DNA of 64,000 nucleotides from CAZPDM01 sp964585305 (GTDB lineage: Bacteria; Planctomycetota; Uabimicrobiia; Uabimicrobiales; JABWCH01). Position 1 is the stretch's first letter. Each line of letters starts with the position of its first letter. A program made the translations under genes and the position numbers. The notes under the pieces were generated by a model that saw only the letters and a list, made by a program, of their open reading frames with translations, was not told where the DNA came from and did no database searches. Location: NCBI GenBank assembly GCA_964585305.1, contig CAZPDM010000005.1, forward strand, positions 1 to 64,000, in the 5' to 3' direction. Below, in pieces: positions 36,969 to 45,018 of this stretch.

Positions 36969-38294
36969 ATGTCTATTATTCTGTTTCCTCAGTCTGAATC
37001 CCAAACACCTAAAGAAGAGATTCAATTCCCTCATCTCAAGCATGGTATCGAAGTTATGCAAATTGAATATCAAAACCAACCTATGGTTTTACTTCAAGAT
37101 ACTGAAGGGTTCGCAGAAAAACCAGCAATTATTTCTATTGCTGCATTTTTATTAGTCGCTTTAGCAGATGGAAAGCGTACTATAAAAGAATTACAAAGTC
37201 TTTTTATGGAAAAGACAGGGACGATGTTGCAAATTTTAGAAATTTATGGAATGTTGCAGCAACTTTCTGACTCTCATTTTTTAGAAACTTCTGAAGTCCA
37301 AGAATGGAGAAAACAAAAATTTGAGGAATTTCGTACATCTAAAGTGCGGAAATCAGTCTTTATAGGTCGTGCATATCCAGAAGATAGACTACAATTAGCT
37401 GCTATGCTAGGCAGTTTTTTCCAAGATAAAAGAGGGCCAGAGAAACCGCTTTCAGAAACATCTAGCATTCAAAAACCTCCCTTAGCTGTTGTTACTCCTC
37501 ACATTGATTTTGAACGTGGTGGACCTTTATATGCGTGGAGTTATCAATCTTTATCAGAATGTCAACAACCTGATGTGATTATAGCTTTAGGAGTAGCACA
37601 TGCTTCGCCGAATTCTCCCTGGGTAATGACAGATAAAACATTTGAAACAATATACGGAAATATTGAAACAGATGCAGAGTTGTATCAAGAAATTGCAAGT
37701 GCATTATGGTACGATCCTAAAGCTGAAGAAATAATTCATCATAATGAACATTCCTTAGAATTTCAAGCTCTTTGGCTTAAATACCTTTGGAGAGAAAAAA
37801 GCCCTAAATGGGTTCCTATCCTATGTTCATCTTTAGAAAAATATTGTGAGAATTGCACCCCCGCCTCTCTTCCTCATATTGAAGAAGCTATTCAAAAAAT
37901 TGGATTGATCCTAAAAAAATATATAGAGCAAGGAAAAAAGATCATGATTTTAACAGGGATTGATCTTTCTCATGTAGGCCCTAAATTTGGAAATGACATA
38001 GAATTTAAGGATGAAAATGAAGCTATAGAATTTTGGAAAAAATTAGAAGAACTCGATCGCAATACTTTGCGTTTAGCAATGTCATTGGAAGCAGAAAAAC
38101 TTTATCTCACTGGAATTGGGGAAAATTCTTGGCGAAATATATGTGGACTTACAAGTCTATATACTTTAGTACGTTGGCTTTCCATTATTACCAACAACAC
38201 ACCTGTTGAAAGCACCTTATTAGCTTACGATCAATCTGAAGATATTCAAGGCGGAATGGTTTCTTTTGCCAGCATGATCTTTAGGAATCTTTAA
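36969..38294 (+). CDS. MEMO/AmmeMemoRadiSam-B family protein with extra N-domain
   Basis: 441 residues. From about 175 on, the sequence fits the MEMO1 family: VVTPHIDFERGGPLYAWS, ALGVAHASPNSPWVM, HHNEHSLEFQALWLKYL, VPILCSS and GIDLSHVGPKFG. MEMO proteins share the fold of extradiol dioxygenases; in bacteria they occur in the AmmeMemoRadiSam system with AMMECR1 and a radical SAM enzyme, neither of which is here. The first 140 residues are an additional helical domain containing LLVALADGKRTIKELQSLF, which recalls the winged-helix PqqD-like domains that bind peptide precursors. That likeness is only by eye. The ATG has no strong ribosome site. It is transcribed away from the Nudix gene. Confidence 0.8.
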   Translation: MSIILFPQSESQTPKEEIQFPHLKHGIEVMQIEYQNQPMVLLQDTEGFAEKPAIISIAAFLLVALADGKRTIKELQSLFMEKTGTMLQILEIYGMLQQLSDSHFLETSEVQEWRKQKFEEFRTSKVRKSVFIGRAYPEDRLQLAAMLGSFFQDKRGPEKPLSETSSIQKPPLAVVTPHIDFERGGPLYAWSYQSLSECQQPDVIIALGVAHASPNSPWVMTDKTFETIYGNIETDAELYQEIASALWYDPKAEEIIHHNEHSLEFQALWLKYLWREKSPKWVPILCSSLEKYCENCTPASLPHIEEAIQKIGLILKKYIEQGKKIMILTGIDLSHVGPKFGNDIEFKDENEAIEFWKKLEELDRNTLRLAMSLEAEKLYLTGIGENSWRNICGLTSLYTLVRWLSIITNNTPVESTLLAYDQSEDIQGGMVSFASMIFRNL

Positions 38295-38352
38295 GAAAAA
38301 AGATAGAATATGATTGCATATATTTAAATATATTGCTACAATTATTGTTAAT

Positions 38353-38417
38353 GGAAAATGCTCTGTCGCTTAAATTTTGACTGAGTACAATCAAAGATTA
38401 AGCAACAAATGTTTTCC
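38353..38417 (+). promoter_or_regulatory. Structured leader upstream of cyclophilin gene
   Basis: A long imperfect hairpin: GGAAAA (38353) pairs with TTTTCC (38412), and GCTTAA (38368) pairs with TTAAGC (38398), closed by TTGA/TCAA. It is not followed by a T run and ends about 60 bases before the cyclophilin ATG. It may be a 5' leader structure or a weak terminator of the MEMO-family gene. Confidence 0.35.
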
Positions 38418-38479
38418 TGCCTCAACAGAAATTTTTTAATTCTTTATCACTTCATATTTTTTATGTAGGAGTAATTATT

Positions 38480-38971
38480 ATGCCAGAAAAAGTTCTTATG
38501 AAAACCAACAAAGGCAATATAGAATTAGAGCTTGACAGCGAAAAAGCCCCAATTTCTGTCAAAAATTTTATGCAATATGTTAGCGAAAAATTCTTTGATG
38601 GTCTTATTTTTCATCGTGTTATTCCTGATTTTATGATTCAAGGCGGCGGATTTGATCCTAAGATGAACCAAAAAGAAGGCCATGCTCCTATTAAAAATGA
38701 AGCCAAAAATGGTCTTAAAAATTTACGTGGTACTATTGCAATGGCTAGAACTGGTGTAATTGACAGTGCAACCAGCCAATTCTTTATCAATCTTAAAGAT
38801 AATTCCTTTTTGGATCATGGAACACGCGATTTCGGATATGCTGTATTTGGCAAAGTAACCAAAGGTATGGAAGTTGTTGATGCTATTGCTAAAATTCCTA
38901 CCAAACGCACAGGACCAATGTCAGACATTCCTTCAGAAACCATACAAATTATTTCTGTAACAAAAATGTAG
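38480..38971 (+). CDS. ppiB: Cyclophilin-type peptidyl-prolyl isomerase
   Basis: A 163-residue single-domain cyclophilin catalysing cis-trans isomerisation of prolyl bonds. The core motif [20 protein letters not shown] carries the catalytic Arg and Phe, followed by [21 protein letters not shown] and [15 protein letters not shown]. It has no signal peptide, so it is cytoplasmic. Length matches bacterial PpiB. TAGGAG lies 9 bases before the ATG. It is monocistronic: a structured leader lies upstream and a strong terminator directly downstream. The usual Trp of the cyclosporin site is replaced by His ([14 protein letters not shown]), as in many bacterial members. Confidence 0.95.
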   Translation: MPEKVLMKTNKGNIELELDSEKAPISVKNFMQYVSEKFFDGLIFHRVIPDFMIQGGGFDPKMNQKEGHAPIKNEAKNGLKNLRGTIAMARTGVIDSATSQFFINLKDNSFLDHGTRDFGYAVFGKVTKGMEVVDAIAKIPTKRTGPMSDIPSETIQIISVTKM

Positions 38972-38976
38972 AATTG

Positions 38977-39018
38977 AAAAGCAAGAACTTTTCTAAAATA
39001 AAGTTCTTGCTTTTTTTT
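38977..39018 (+). terminator. Intrinsic terminator after ppiB
   Basis: A 15-bp stem (AAAAGCAAGAACTTT and its complement), 8-nt loop, then eight T. Confidence 0.85.
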
Positions 39019-39085
39019 CAGCTTTAAGCTACTTTGTGTGTGAAAAATTAATTTTGTACACAAATTTTTACAAAAAGGGAAACAA

Positions 39086-39613
39086 ATGTATAAAATATTT
39101 ATTTTCCTACTTATTCCAGTTATATTAACTGGATGTTTCAATATGAGTACCCAAGAAATGGAAGATGCCGGAGATATTTTACAATATATACCACCTGCAG
39201 CAGCTTATGCAACGACATTATATTTAGGTGATTCCGAAGGGCGTGTACAATTTTATCCATCTGCTTTAACAAGTTTAGCAGTTACTGCGGTACTAAAAGA
39301 AGCTGTTCCCAAAAAACGTCCCAATGGAGGAAAACATTCTTTTCCTTCCGGACATACTTCTATTGCCTTTCAAGGAGCAGGGTTTATTCATAAAAGATAT
39401 GGATTGGGGTATGCTATTCCCGCTTATGCCATTGCCTCTTTTGTTGGGTATAGTAGAATTAAAGGAAAAAAACATTATGTGGAAGACGTTGTTGCAGGAG
39501 CAGCAATTGGTGTTGTCAGCAGCTTCATTTTTACTACACCGTATCATGGTGTTTCAGTAACTCCATACGTAAAAGAAGGTGCTTATGGCATATCTATAAA
39601 CAAAGATTGGTAA
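39086..39613 (+). CDS. PAP2-family phosphatase lipoprotein
   Basis: 175 residues. The signal peptide ends in VILTGC, so Cys17 is probably lipidated. The three PAP2 phosphatase motifs are in order: KEAVPKKRP, SFPSGHTS (catalytic His) and SRIKGKKHYVEDV, the last with an extra residue pattern HxxED where HxxxD is usual. Related enzymes remove phosphate from lipid carriers such as undecaprenyl pyrophosphate or from lipid A. Most bacterial PAP2 proteins have six membrane helices; this one is short and lipid-anchored, with only two or three weakly hydrophobic segments. Substrate unknown. A purine-rich AAAAAGGGAAA precedes the ATG. Confidence 0.85.
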   Translation: MYKIFIFLLIPVILTGCFNMSTQEMEDAGDILQYIPPAAAYATTLYLGDSEGRVQFYPSALTSLAVTAVLKEAVPKKRPNGGKHSFPSGHTSIAFQGAGFIHKRYGLGYAIPAYAIASFVGYSRIKGKKHYVEDVVAGAAIGVVSSFIFTTPYHGVSVTPYVKEGAYGISINKDW

Positions 39614-39633
39614 TATAATGGAAACTCAAATTT

Positions 39634-39676
39634 AAAACCCTGGCTAATAATAGTTGATATTTAGCTAGGGTTTTTT
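39634..39676. terminator. Bidirectional terminator
   Basis: A 14-bp stem (AAAACCCTGGCTAA against TTAGCTAGGGTTTT, one G-T wobble), followed by T on both strands, between the convergent PAP2 and SAM hydroxide adenosyltransferase genes. Confidence 0.8.
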
Positions 39677-39687
39677 GTTAAATCATC

Positions 39688-40590
39688 TTATTTTTTTCTT
39701 ATTTCAATACGCCATTCCGAGCCTGCGCCAATTTTATAAGTTTGAGCAAAGCTATCTTGATTTAAAGCAACTGCTATTTGTAGAAGACTATTTAGATATA
39801 GAAGCGGCTGTCCTTTGGGAACATCTCCAAAACTTGGCATATAAGGAATTGATCCTTGATAGACTACTTTATCTAACTGAAAAATTTTTACATCACAAAG
39901 ATTACCATATTGTACAGAAATATCCTCAAAAATTTCACCCGAAATATTTGTCCAAATATTACCAAAAGCAGGATCCAGCACAACAATTGTTCCAAATATA
40001 GTGTTGTCTTTACATTCTGCTTTAGTGTATGGCAGCATAGCTAATGTTTGATTAAAAACTGGGCCGACTTCTTCCCAAGTAATTTTGCCAGAAGCTAAAC
40101 GCGCTCCAGCATAAACAAAAACATCTCGTCCATGAAATGTATAAGAAGCATTTGATCCTGGTAAGCGATTTCGTGTTTCATCAATTTGTCTGGCTTCACT
40201 AATTCCCAATTTTTCGGCAACTAAAGTTATTGTTCCATTATCTGGGGTAACAAAATAATGATTACTTTTAGTTTTCAAAATTATTGGTTTTCGAATTGTT
40301 CCTACACCCGGATCGATAACACTTACAAATACTGTTCCTGCCGGCCAATATGGAGCAACCTGCCATAAACGATAGGCACCTTCCCATATATCAAATGGAG
40401 TAATATTATGTGTAAGATCAAAAACAGGAAGGTTTCGATCAACACCAAAAGCAACACCTTTCATAGCAGCAACAGCACCATCTTGAGTCCCAAAATCAGT
40501 TTGTAAAACTAGCGCGTTTTGTGAAAAAGAACAAATATTAAAAAGTACGACAAAAATAATCATCCAGAAAAAAAATATTTTGTTATTCAT
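39688..40590 (-). CDS. Exported SAM hydroxide adenosyltransferase-like protein (DUF62)
   Basis: 300 residues. After a signal peptide (MNNKIFFFWMIIFVVLF, cleavage near SFSQ) the sequence matches the DUF62 / SAM hydroxide adenosyltransferase family, relatives of fluorinase: LQTDFGTQDGAVAAMKGV, DLTHNITPFDIWEGAY, GTVFVSVIDPGVGT and YFVTPDNGTI. These enzymes split S-adenosylmethionine to adenosine and methionine. The core family is cytoplasmic, as SAM is, so the export signal is odd, though signal-bearing members exist in other bacteria. The ATG has AGGA 7 bases upstream. It lies 23 bases after the FadL-like gene in the same direction and is probably co-transcribed with it, which hints at an envelope role. 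Confidence 0.88.
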   Translation of the reverse strand: MNNKIFFFWMIIFVVLFNICSFSQNALVLQTDFGTQDGAVAAMKGVAFGVDRNLPVFDLTHNITPFDIWEGAYRLWQVAPYWPAGTVFVSVIDPGVGTIRKPIILKTKSNHYFVTPDNGTITLVAEKLGISEARQIDETRNRLPGSNASYTFHGRDVFVYAGARLASGKITWEEVGPVFNQTLAMLPYTKAECKDNTIFGTIVVLDPAFGNIWTNISGEIFEDISVQYGNLCDVKIFQLDKVVYQGSIPYMPSFGDVPKGQPLLYLNSLLQIAVALNQDSFAQTYKIGAGSEWRIEIRKK

Positions 40591-40613
40591 AAAATATCCT
40601 AACCAAGAAAATT

Positions 40614-42941
40614 TTAAAATCTCATGCTTACACCCATTAAGGCAGATATAGTAAATAATTCAAGCTCACTATTAGCAAATTTCTCATGGACATAATTTGT
40701 ATTGCCAGATTTAAGGCTATTTGGCAACCCAGCTTCAATTGCTGTGCTGACGGTAAGATTTCGATTGATAACATAACTTGCGCCTAGTGTAACATGATGT
40801 TCTGTAATTGCAGCAAGCTGTGGGTTAAGATATTCATCAGGAACAATACCACTGCTATAATTATAACCCATACGCCAAATCCAATTTGGCGAGGATTGCC
40901 AAACTAAACCAATAGCAGCAATGTATTGATCTTTCCAGCCAACTGGGATAGAAGCAGTTGTTCCGTTTGCTCCAATTAAGGCATTCAAATCTGCATTAGT
41001 TCCATTTTTTACTTTTGCTTTAATAACGTATTGAGTATCAGAATAATTTATCCAACGAAAATCAGCAGATAATAAAAGATTGTCGCCCAAAAGCCAGCTA
41101 AAACCTACGCCAGCTTGTTGTGGCATTTCAAAATCAATTTTCATATCATATTTACCAGAAAAGCCTTCTCGTCCATTATTTGGAAGGACAATTTTAACAA
41201 TATGGGCAACATCAATATCATTAAAATGGCGATTGAAATCTAAAGTAACTTTTCCTGTAGCATCCATCATCCAAGTTTTAGGACTATACATAGCTCCTAA
41301 TTGCATATTTTTGTTAATTTTCCAGAGAAATCCTAATCTTCCACCAACACCAAAACCATAAAGAGCATTGGTATCAAGTTCCCCTTTGATATTGTTTATA
41401 TCGCGTGTAGCAACTAAATATTGCCCAAACGTTGTCTGTGTATTTTCAAACGGAGTACCTTTTAAAATAAGAGAACTTTGAGAAATAAGCCCATCAAGCT
41501 CTAAACTTTCCCAATTTAAATTTAAAGATACACCAATACTAAAACGATCGCCAAAACGATACGCAACAGAAGGTGCAACGGAAACAACCATTATATCTGT
41601 ACGATTTTCAACGCCTTCTTGAAAGAAATCATCTGTCTTGACTTTAACGGTATAACGCGCTCCTGCTTGAGGAAATACACCAAAACCAAATTTCCAACCA
41701 GAAGCTCTGACATTCATTGGAGTTTCATGATCAGCATTACGTTGGCAAATTGGAACAGGTTTATCTGCTTCACGTTGAATACCACCATGCAAATTTCTTG
41801 CTAAAATTCGATTTGGAATACTAGCAAGTAATTCTAATCTTGCAGAAGGTTGCATTTTATATGAATAAAATAATTTTATTTTTTGAGAAGAAATATTTTT
41901 AAAAAATGAAGCTAGCATCAAACGCAAAGGCTTTGTATTCTGTATAGAATATTCTTGAACATCCAAAGCCGCTATCATTCCTACATCTTTATTAGAATGA
42001 TAGTTTAATGGAATCTTTTCCCAATATATTTCTCCCGCCAACCGATAGCCTAATAATATTTCTGTAAGTTGTATCTCTAAACTATCTGATTGATCTGAAC
42101 TAATTCGAATTAAACAAGGCGAATATGGTTTCGACCAGGCTAAAGCAATATAGCCTAGATTAGTATTAGGATCAATTGGGTTTTGATTATTTTTATTAAG
42201 AATAACTTTTTCAGAAATTTCATCAACTTCAATCTTGATCTGCGAATTTCCAGTACCACGCCATGTAAAATGCGCAGCAACTGTTGTAATTTGAGCTTGA
42301 GGGGGAAGTGCAGGCAACATATTGGTAGCAAAAAATATTTTACTTAAAGATTTCTGAGGAATTACAACACGCACCCCTTGCAATACAATATCGTTTCCCG
42401 TAACATTTAATTCTAAATTCTCGATATTTTCTGGTAAGGAAAATTCCATTTTTCCAATTCCAGTATTTTGAGAATTTTCTGTCGCTAAAGGCTGATTATT
42501 AGAAAAATAGATGTACTCACTATTTCTAGGAGTTCCACAAAAAATATATCTCCAAGGATCTAAAAAAATTTCTCCAGTTTGGTTAAGATGATCCCAGGCA
42601 AATGCAGCAGAACCAATGGCAATAGGCTCAAAATAGGATTCAGATTTATTTGTCGCATTTTCGAATGAAATACTAGGAAAATATGCACCTGCTGAAAATT
42701 CCATTGTTTTACCATATAAAAATCCTAAACCACCAGGATTTGTATTGATACAAGTAGCGTCTGATGCTATTCCAATATCTACACCAGCCCGCCCCGCACC
42801 TGGGATTCCCATAAAAATAGGAAACATTCCATTCGTCGCTGCAATTGGCAACGATAAAATTATCGCCCCAAAAAGCAGAAAAATATTTTTTTTGTTTGTC
42901 ATAAAGAAGGAATAATTTGTCAAAAGTAAATTTTTTTTCAT
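40614..42941 (-). CDS. FadL/OmpP1-like outer membrane protein with large insert
   Basis: 775 residues. An N-terminal signal sequence is followed by GIPGAGRAGVDIGIASDATCINTNPGGLGFL, in overlapping parts recognisable as the FadL/OmpP1/TodX start (AGRAG, then D-A-x-x-x-x-NPGGL). The C-terminal 380 residues have the beta-barrel pattern of the family, including GVGGRLGFLWKIN, LGAMYSPKTWM and a terminal GVSMRF ending in Phe. FadL-type proteins carry hydrophobic substrates across the outer membrane. Usual length is 420-480; the excess is a roughly 300-residue beta-rich insert between about 75 and 390 that I do not recognise. GAGG precedes the first ATG; a later in-frame ATG 14 codons on lacks a site. 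Confidence 0.82.
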   Translation of the reverse strand: MKKNLLLTNYSFFMTNKKNIFLLFGAIILSLPIAATNGMFPIFMGIPGAGRAGVDIGIASDATCINTNPGGLGFLYGKTMEFSAGAYFPSISFENATNKSESYFEPIAIGSAAFAWDHLNQTGEIFLDPWRYIFCGTPRNSEYIYFSNNQPLATENSQNTGIGKMEFSLPENIENLELNVTGNDIVLQGVRVVIPQKSLSKIFFATNMLPALPPQAQITTVAAHFTWRGTGNSQIKIEVDEISEKVILNKNNQNPIDPNTNLGYIALAWSKPYSPCLIRISSDQSDSLEIQLTEILLGYRLAGEIYWEKIPLNYHSNKDVGMIAALDVQEYSIQNTKPLRLMLASFFKNISSQKIKLFYSYKMQPSARLELLASIPNRILARNLHGGIQREADKPVPICQRNADHETPMNVRASGWKFGFGVFPQAGARYTVKVKTDDFFQEGVENRTDIMVVSVAPSVAYRFGDRFSIGVSLNLNWESLELDGLISQSSLILKGTPFENTQTTFGQYLVATRDINNIKGELDTNALYGFGVGGRLGFLWKINKNMQLGAMYSPKTWMMDATGKVTLDFNRHFNDIDVAHIVKIVLPNNGREGFSGKYDMKIDFEMPQQAGVGFSWLLGDNLLLSADFRWINYSDTQYVIKAKVKNGTNADLNALIGANGTTASIPVGWKDQYIAAIGLVWQSSPNWIWRMGYNYSSGIVPDEYLNPQLAAITEHHVTLGASYVINRNLTVSTAIEAGLPNSLKSGNTNYVHEKFANSELELFTISALMGVSMRF

Positions 42942-43260
42942 TCAAAACCTCGAAAAATAATCAAATTAAGAGAGGAAAATATAAGAAAAAAACTTTTATT
43001 CTAAATTTTTTTTAATGTTTTTAGCTGCAATCATTCTAACAAAAAATTTTTATCAATCAACTTGATTACTAAATAATTTTTCCCTTAGTTAAATTTTTCC
43101 TTGCTTTTTATCGTTTTTTTTGACAGAATATTTTTAACGCATTTAGACAAATCTAATGCAGTTGGCACTTGGCTAAAGATCATAAGATTGAAATAATTTT
43201 CAGTTTTTTTTGATTATATATAGCGTCATGTTTTTTTAACTTTTAAAGAAAGGTTCCATA
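42942..43260. other. Intergenic region with possible promoter
   Basis: A 319-base AT-rich, gene-free region between divergent genes. A candidate plus-strand promoter is TTGCTT (43101-43106), 17 bases, CAGAAT (43124-43129). Just after it is a small hairpin (GCATT...AGA with TCTAATGC, 43139-43159). The peptidase gene has AAAGG 8 bases before its ATG. No small ORF or RNA gene could be supported. Confidence 0.4.
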
Positions 43261-44952
43261 ATGCAAATCAAACAAATTTTTGCATGGACTATTCTTATTC
43301 TATGTTTGGGATTCAACTGTATGAATAATGCCCAAGAAATTACCAAAGTATCCACTCATGTTCCCACTCCAATTATTGCTAATTTAAATACCCTCGATGC
43401 TAAAGAACTTGAAGCCTTGTATTATTTAGTTAAAGCAGGAACCATAATGGATCAGATTTATTTTCGCCAAGTTTATAGCAAAAATCCTGAAGTATGGCAG
43501 GCTTTGCAAAAATATACTGGTGAAGATAAAAAATCTTTAGAAGCTAAATTCCAAATCCATTTTGGAGCATTCGACCGTTTACAAAATGATCGGCCTTTTT
43601 TTGGAGAAAATACAAAGCCACTAGGAGCAGCATTTTATCCAGAAAATATGACTAAAGAAGAATTTCTTGATTTTGTAAAAAAACACCCTGAACTAAAAGA
43701 AAACTTTGAATCTCCCTATACAGTTATCATTCGTAATGAATCTGGAGAACTTCAAGCCACTCCCTACCCAGAATTTTATGCTAAATTTGTAAAAGAAGCA
43801 GCCAAATATTTAGAATCTGCTGCAAATGTAACAGAAAATCCTGGATTAAAAAAATATTTTTTAAGTCGTGCGCAAGATTTACTTAGCAATGACTATTTTC
43901 AAAGCGACTGTGATTGGTTAGACTTAAAAGACAATCACTTGGAATTTGTAATCGGACCCTATGAAGTTTATGAAGATAGCTTATTTAATTATAAAGCTGC
44001 GTATGAAGCTTTTATTTATATGATTGATTCTGTAGAAACAGAAAAAGTACAGGCTTTTATCCATTACCTTAAAGATATGCAAAATAATCTTCCTGTAGAT
44101 AAAAAATATCTAAGCGAAACTTTAGCAACACTGTCTCCTTTAAAAGTTGTAGATTTAGTTTTTTCTGCGGGAGATGCCAAAGCAGGAGTACACACGATTG
44201 CCTTTGCACTTCCTAATGATGAAAAAGTAAGAGAACTAAAAGGTTCTAAAAAAATCATCATGCAAAATGTTATGGAAGCCAAATATAAAAGTATTCTTTT
44301 TCCCATTGCCCAAATTATGATTGACCCTAGCCAATTAGAACATATAAATTTTAAAGCATTCTTATATCATGTTATTTTGCATGAATTATCTCACCCATTA
44401 GGAACAGATTATATAGATCCTCAATCAGAAAAAATCCCAGTAAGAAAATCTTTGAAAGAACTATATAGTATTATTGAAGAAGCAAAAGCAGATACAGTAG
44501 GGTTATACAATTCATTACTGATGATGGAAAAGAAAGTTATTCCTAGTGAATTACAAAAAGCAATGTTTGTAACACAATTAGCTTCTATGTTCCGATCCAT
44601 GAGGTTTGGTGTAGAAGAAGCTCACGGAGGCGCAAACCTTATTCAAATTAACTTTCTCAAAGAATATGGTGCTATTGTAGAAAAAGATGGCTATTATTCT
44701 ATTAACTTTGAAAAAATTGTACCTGGCTTAAAAATTTTAGTCAAAGAAATCTTGGAAATTGAAGGTACTGGCGATTACGATCGTGCAAAAGCCTTAATTG
44801 AAAAATATGGTAAATTAAACGATAATTTACAACAAAAACTCCTGAAATTAAAAACAATTCCTATTGATATACAACCAATTTTTCAATCCATACGAGATAT
44901 TGGCACAAAATTCCAAGATAAAAATTTAAATAAAGACAGATACTTAGATTAA
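43261..44952 (+). CDS. M49-like (dipeptidyl-peptidase III-like) exported zinc peptidase
   Basis: 563 residues with a signal peptide (hydrophobic 7-19). Residue 373 begins HELSHPLG and residues 405-410 are EEAKAD. These correspond to the HExx(G)H and EExxAD zinc motifs of family M49, and FVIGPYEVYEDSLFNYKAAYEAFI near 230 is also typical (given here in shortened sense: GPYEVYEDSLFNYKAAYEA). Classic DPP III has a six-residue HExxGH; this protein has the five-residue HExxH. It should therefore be an exported member of the bacterial M49-like branch. Substrates are unknown, probably peptides in the periplasm. AAAGG lies 8 bases before the ATG. The Omp85 gene starts 66 bases after its stop, with a hairpin between. 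Confidence 0.8.
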   Translation: MQIKQIFAWTILILCLGFNCMNNAQEITKVSTHVPTPIIANLNTLDAKELEALYYLVKAGTIMDQIYFRQVYSKNPEVWQALQKYTGEDKKSLEAKFQIHFGAFDRLQNDRPFFGENTKPLGAAFYPENMTKEEFLDFVKKHPELKENFESPYTVIIRNESGELQATPYPEFYAKFVKEAAKYLESAANVTENPGLKKYFLSRAQDLLSNDYFQSDCDWLDLKDNHLEFVIGPYEVYEDSLFNYKAAYEAFIYMIDSVETEKVQAFIHYLKDMQNNLPVDKKYLSETLATLSPLKVVDLVFSAGDAKAGVHTIAFALPNDEKVRELKGSKKIIMQNVMEAKYKSILFPIAQIMIDPSQLEHINFKAFLYHVILHELSHPLGTDYIDPQSEKIPVRKSLKELYSIIEEAKADTVGLYNSLLMMEKKVIPSELQKAMFVTQLASMFRSMRFGVEEAHGGANLIQINFLKEYGAIVEKDGYYSINFEKIVPGLKILVKEILEIEGTGDYDRAKALIEKYGKLNDNLQQKLLKLKTIPIDIQPIFQSIRDIGTKFQDKNLNKDRYLD

Positions 44953-44978
44953 GTTAAAAAATTTTTTTAATAAAATGG

Positions 44979-45010
44979 TGAAAGAATAGGCAAAAACACC
45001 TATTCTTTCA
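44979..45010 (+). other. Hairpin immediately before Omp85 gene
   Basis: Perfect 12-bp stem (TGAAAGAATAGG with CCTATTCTTTCA), 8-nt loop, no T run. It ends 8 bases before the ATG of the Omp85 gene, where a ribosome site would be expected and none is seen. Confidence 0.6.
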
Positions 45011-45018
45011 TAAAAAAC

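Noticed and set aside
43162..43175. Sigma54-like TTGGCAC element
   Set aside because: The GC of the -12 element is not at the required distance; AA stands in its place.
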